Source of the DNA: an uncultured Dysgonomonas sp.
GTDB lineage: Bacteria; Bacteroidota; Bacteroidia; Bacteroidales; Dysgonomonadaceae
Direction of reading: 5' to 3'
DNA: 64,000 bases
NCBI GenBank assembly: GCA_900556485.1
Contig: USOX01000003.1
Span: 62,001-126,000, forward strand
Below, piece after piece: positions 62,863 through 64,000 of the stretch. Position 1 is the stretch's first letter. The number at the start of each line of letters is the position of its first letter. Under the pieces are notes generated by a model that saw only the letters and a list, made by a program, of their open reading frames with translations, was not told the DNA's origin and did no database searches. Both the position numbers and the translations under genes were made by a program.

Positions 62863-64000
62863 ATGGCAAAAACTAAAACGGCATACGTTTGCAGTAACTG
62901 TGGCAACGACTCGCCCAAATGGTTGGGTAAATGTCCTGTTTGCGGCGAATGGAATACATATGTAGAAGAAATAATAAGTACTGCTAAAGACCATCCTTCG
63001 AAGGGTGGTCTTCAATTATTTGATACAACCAAGGCTAAACCTCTGCAACTGAAAGATGTGCAGACCGGCGAAGAGCCTCGTATCGACCTGCACGACGGTG
63101 AACTTAACCGTGTGCTGGGTGGAGGGCTGGTTCAAGGGTCGCTGGTATTGATAGGCGGCGAACCGGGAATTGGTAAATCGACACTGATACTGCAAACCGT
63201 CCTGAATATGGATTCGGTAAAGACATTGTATGTGTCGGGAGAAGAAAGCGCACGCCAGTTGAAACTCCGTGCCGACCGTATCAATTCGAATAACGAAAGT
63301 TGCTATATTGTCTGCGAAACGAACCTGGAGCAGATATTTGTACATATACAAAACCTGAAACCCGATTTTGTGATCATCGATTCTATTCAGACTATCTTTA
63401 CGGATGCTGTAGAATCGTCGCCGGGAAGCGTGTCGCAGGTGCGCGAATGTTCGGCAGCCATCCTCAAGTTTGCCAAAGAAACAAGCACACCTGTTGTGCT
63501 GATAGGGCATATCAACAAGGAAGGAAGCATAGCAGGACCAAAAGTACTGGAGCATATTGTAGATACAGTATTGCAGTTTGAAGGCGACCAACACTATATG
63601 TACCGTATTCTACGCAGTATAAAAAACCGTTTTGGAAGCACTGCCGAACTTGGTATTTACGAGATGCGGCAGAACGGACTCAGGGAGGTAAGCAACCCAT
63701 CTGAGCTACTACTGACCCAAAATCACGAGGGGCTTAGCGGGGTATCTATAGCGGCTGCGATAGAAGGTGTCCGCCCTTTCCTTATAGAGACTCAGGCACT
63801 GGTGAGTACAGCGGCGTATGGTACACCTCAGCGTTCGGCTACGGGCTTTGACCTGCGCCGCATGAATATGCTATTGGCAGTACTCGAAAAGCGTGCAGGG
63901 TTCAAATTGGTGCAAAAAGACGTATTCTTAAACATTGCAGGAGGGTTGAAAGTTAACGATCCGGGAATGGACTTGTCTGTGATAAGTGCCGTACTGTCTT
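62863..64000 (+). CDS. radA: DNA repair protein RadA (3' end beyond window edge)
   Basis: The frame is open from the ATG at 62863 to the right edge (379 codons). It has an N-terminal zinc finger (YVCSNCGNDSPKWLGKCPVCGEWNTY), Walker A GGEPGIGKSTLILQ, the Walker B-type strand FVIIDSIQT, and the RadA motif SIKNRFGSTAELGIYEM with its KNRFG signature. A Lon-protease-like region begins at about 270. RadA (Sms) helps recombinational repair by branch migration. The short G+C-rich stretch at about 62990-63012 is a coding palindrome, not a terminator. Confidence 0.95.
   Translation, partial: MAKTKTAYVCSNCGNDSPKWLGKCPVCGEWNTYVEEIISTAKDHPSKGGLQLFDTTKAKPLQLKDVQTGEEPRIDLHDGELNRVLGGGLVQGSLVLIGGEPGIGKSTLILQTVLNMDSVKTLYVSGEESARQLKLRADRINSNNESCYIVCETNLEQIFVHIQNLKPDFVIIDSIQTIFTDAVESSPGSVSQVRECSAAILKFAKETSTPVVLIGHINKEGSIAGPKVLEHIVDTVLQFEGDQHYMYRILRSIKNRFGSTAELGIYEMRQNGLREVSNPSELLLTQNHEGLSGVSIAAAIEGVRPFLIETQALVSTAAYGTPQRSATGFDLRRMNMLLAVLEKRAGFKLVQKDVFLNIAGGLKVNDPGMDLSVISAVLS

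Noticed and set aside
62990..63012. Terminator hairpin GACCATCCTTCG/CGAAGGGTGGTC
   Set aside because: It lies inside the radA reading frame without a T-run, so it is a coding coincidence.

Overview
The window looks like a chromosomal segment of a Bacteroidales bacterium, most likely Dysgonomonas-like. Supporting signs are low G+C DNA, putative TAnnTTTG -7 promoter boxes, many lipoproteins with SDDDD-type tails after the lipobox, Mfa/FimA-type fimbrillins, a CarboxypepD_reg TonB receptor, a type IX secretion tail on a protease, LutABC and membrane-tethered AraC regulators. The genus is inferred from gene style only.

Region 1 (1-21 kb) holds two type V fimbrial loci facing away from each other. 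Locus A is read leftwards from 7321: pilin, FimB/Mfa2 anchor, DUF3575 protein, TPR/PD40/OmpA protein, and a large beta-propeller/Calx-beta protein cut by the window edge. Locus B is read rightwards from 9952: pilin, Mfa2 anchor, a minor pilin with a FISUMP domain, a large minor pilin, a tandem hairpin array, a C11 clostripain-like peptidase, a DUF3575 protein and a DUF3868/OmpA-type lipoprotein. An AraC regulator and an orphan DUF3868 N-domain lie between them, and a paralogous AraC lies at 26 kb. Each pilin gene is followed by a strong hairpin before its anchor gene. The C11 peptidase could do the pilin-trimming job that gingipains do in Porphyromonas, which is an inference.

Region 2 (21-33 kb) has RNase H, two related membrane-bound AraC regulators (one with a TPR sensor), a tandem universal stress protein, outer-membrane phospholipase A, an AraC regulator, a membrane thioredoxin-like protein, and an LpxC that lacks the FabZ half usual in this phylum. 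Region 3 (33-49 kb) has a zinc metallopeptidase, a Na+/H+ antiporter, lutABC, folC, a three-gene membrane/PstS-like operon, a 480-bp G+C-rich non-coding element, a TonB-dependent receptor and a SIMPL-domain protein.

Region 4 (49-59 kb) contains phage structural genes (portal, head-completion type, tail-completion types, tail-chaperone type and a duplicated-domain protein). All are intact but scattered among ordinary genes such as tpx and small lipoproteins, with no terminase, capsid or integrase in view. A candidate 70-nt small RNA with two identical palindromic operators lies inside this block. Region 5 (59-64 kb) has an Ntn amidohydrolase, aroK overlapping a secreted trypsin-fold protease, and the start of radA.

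Non-coding spacers are unusually rich in long imperfect palindromes. Several are built from short words repeated about every 9-14 bp and differ from locus to locus; others belong to recognisable families. I saw no rRNA, tRNA, CRISPR array or insertion-sequence transposase.
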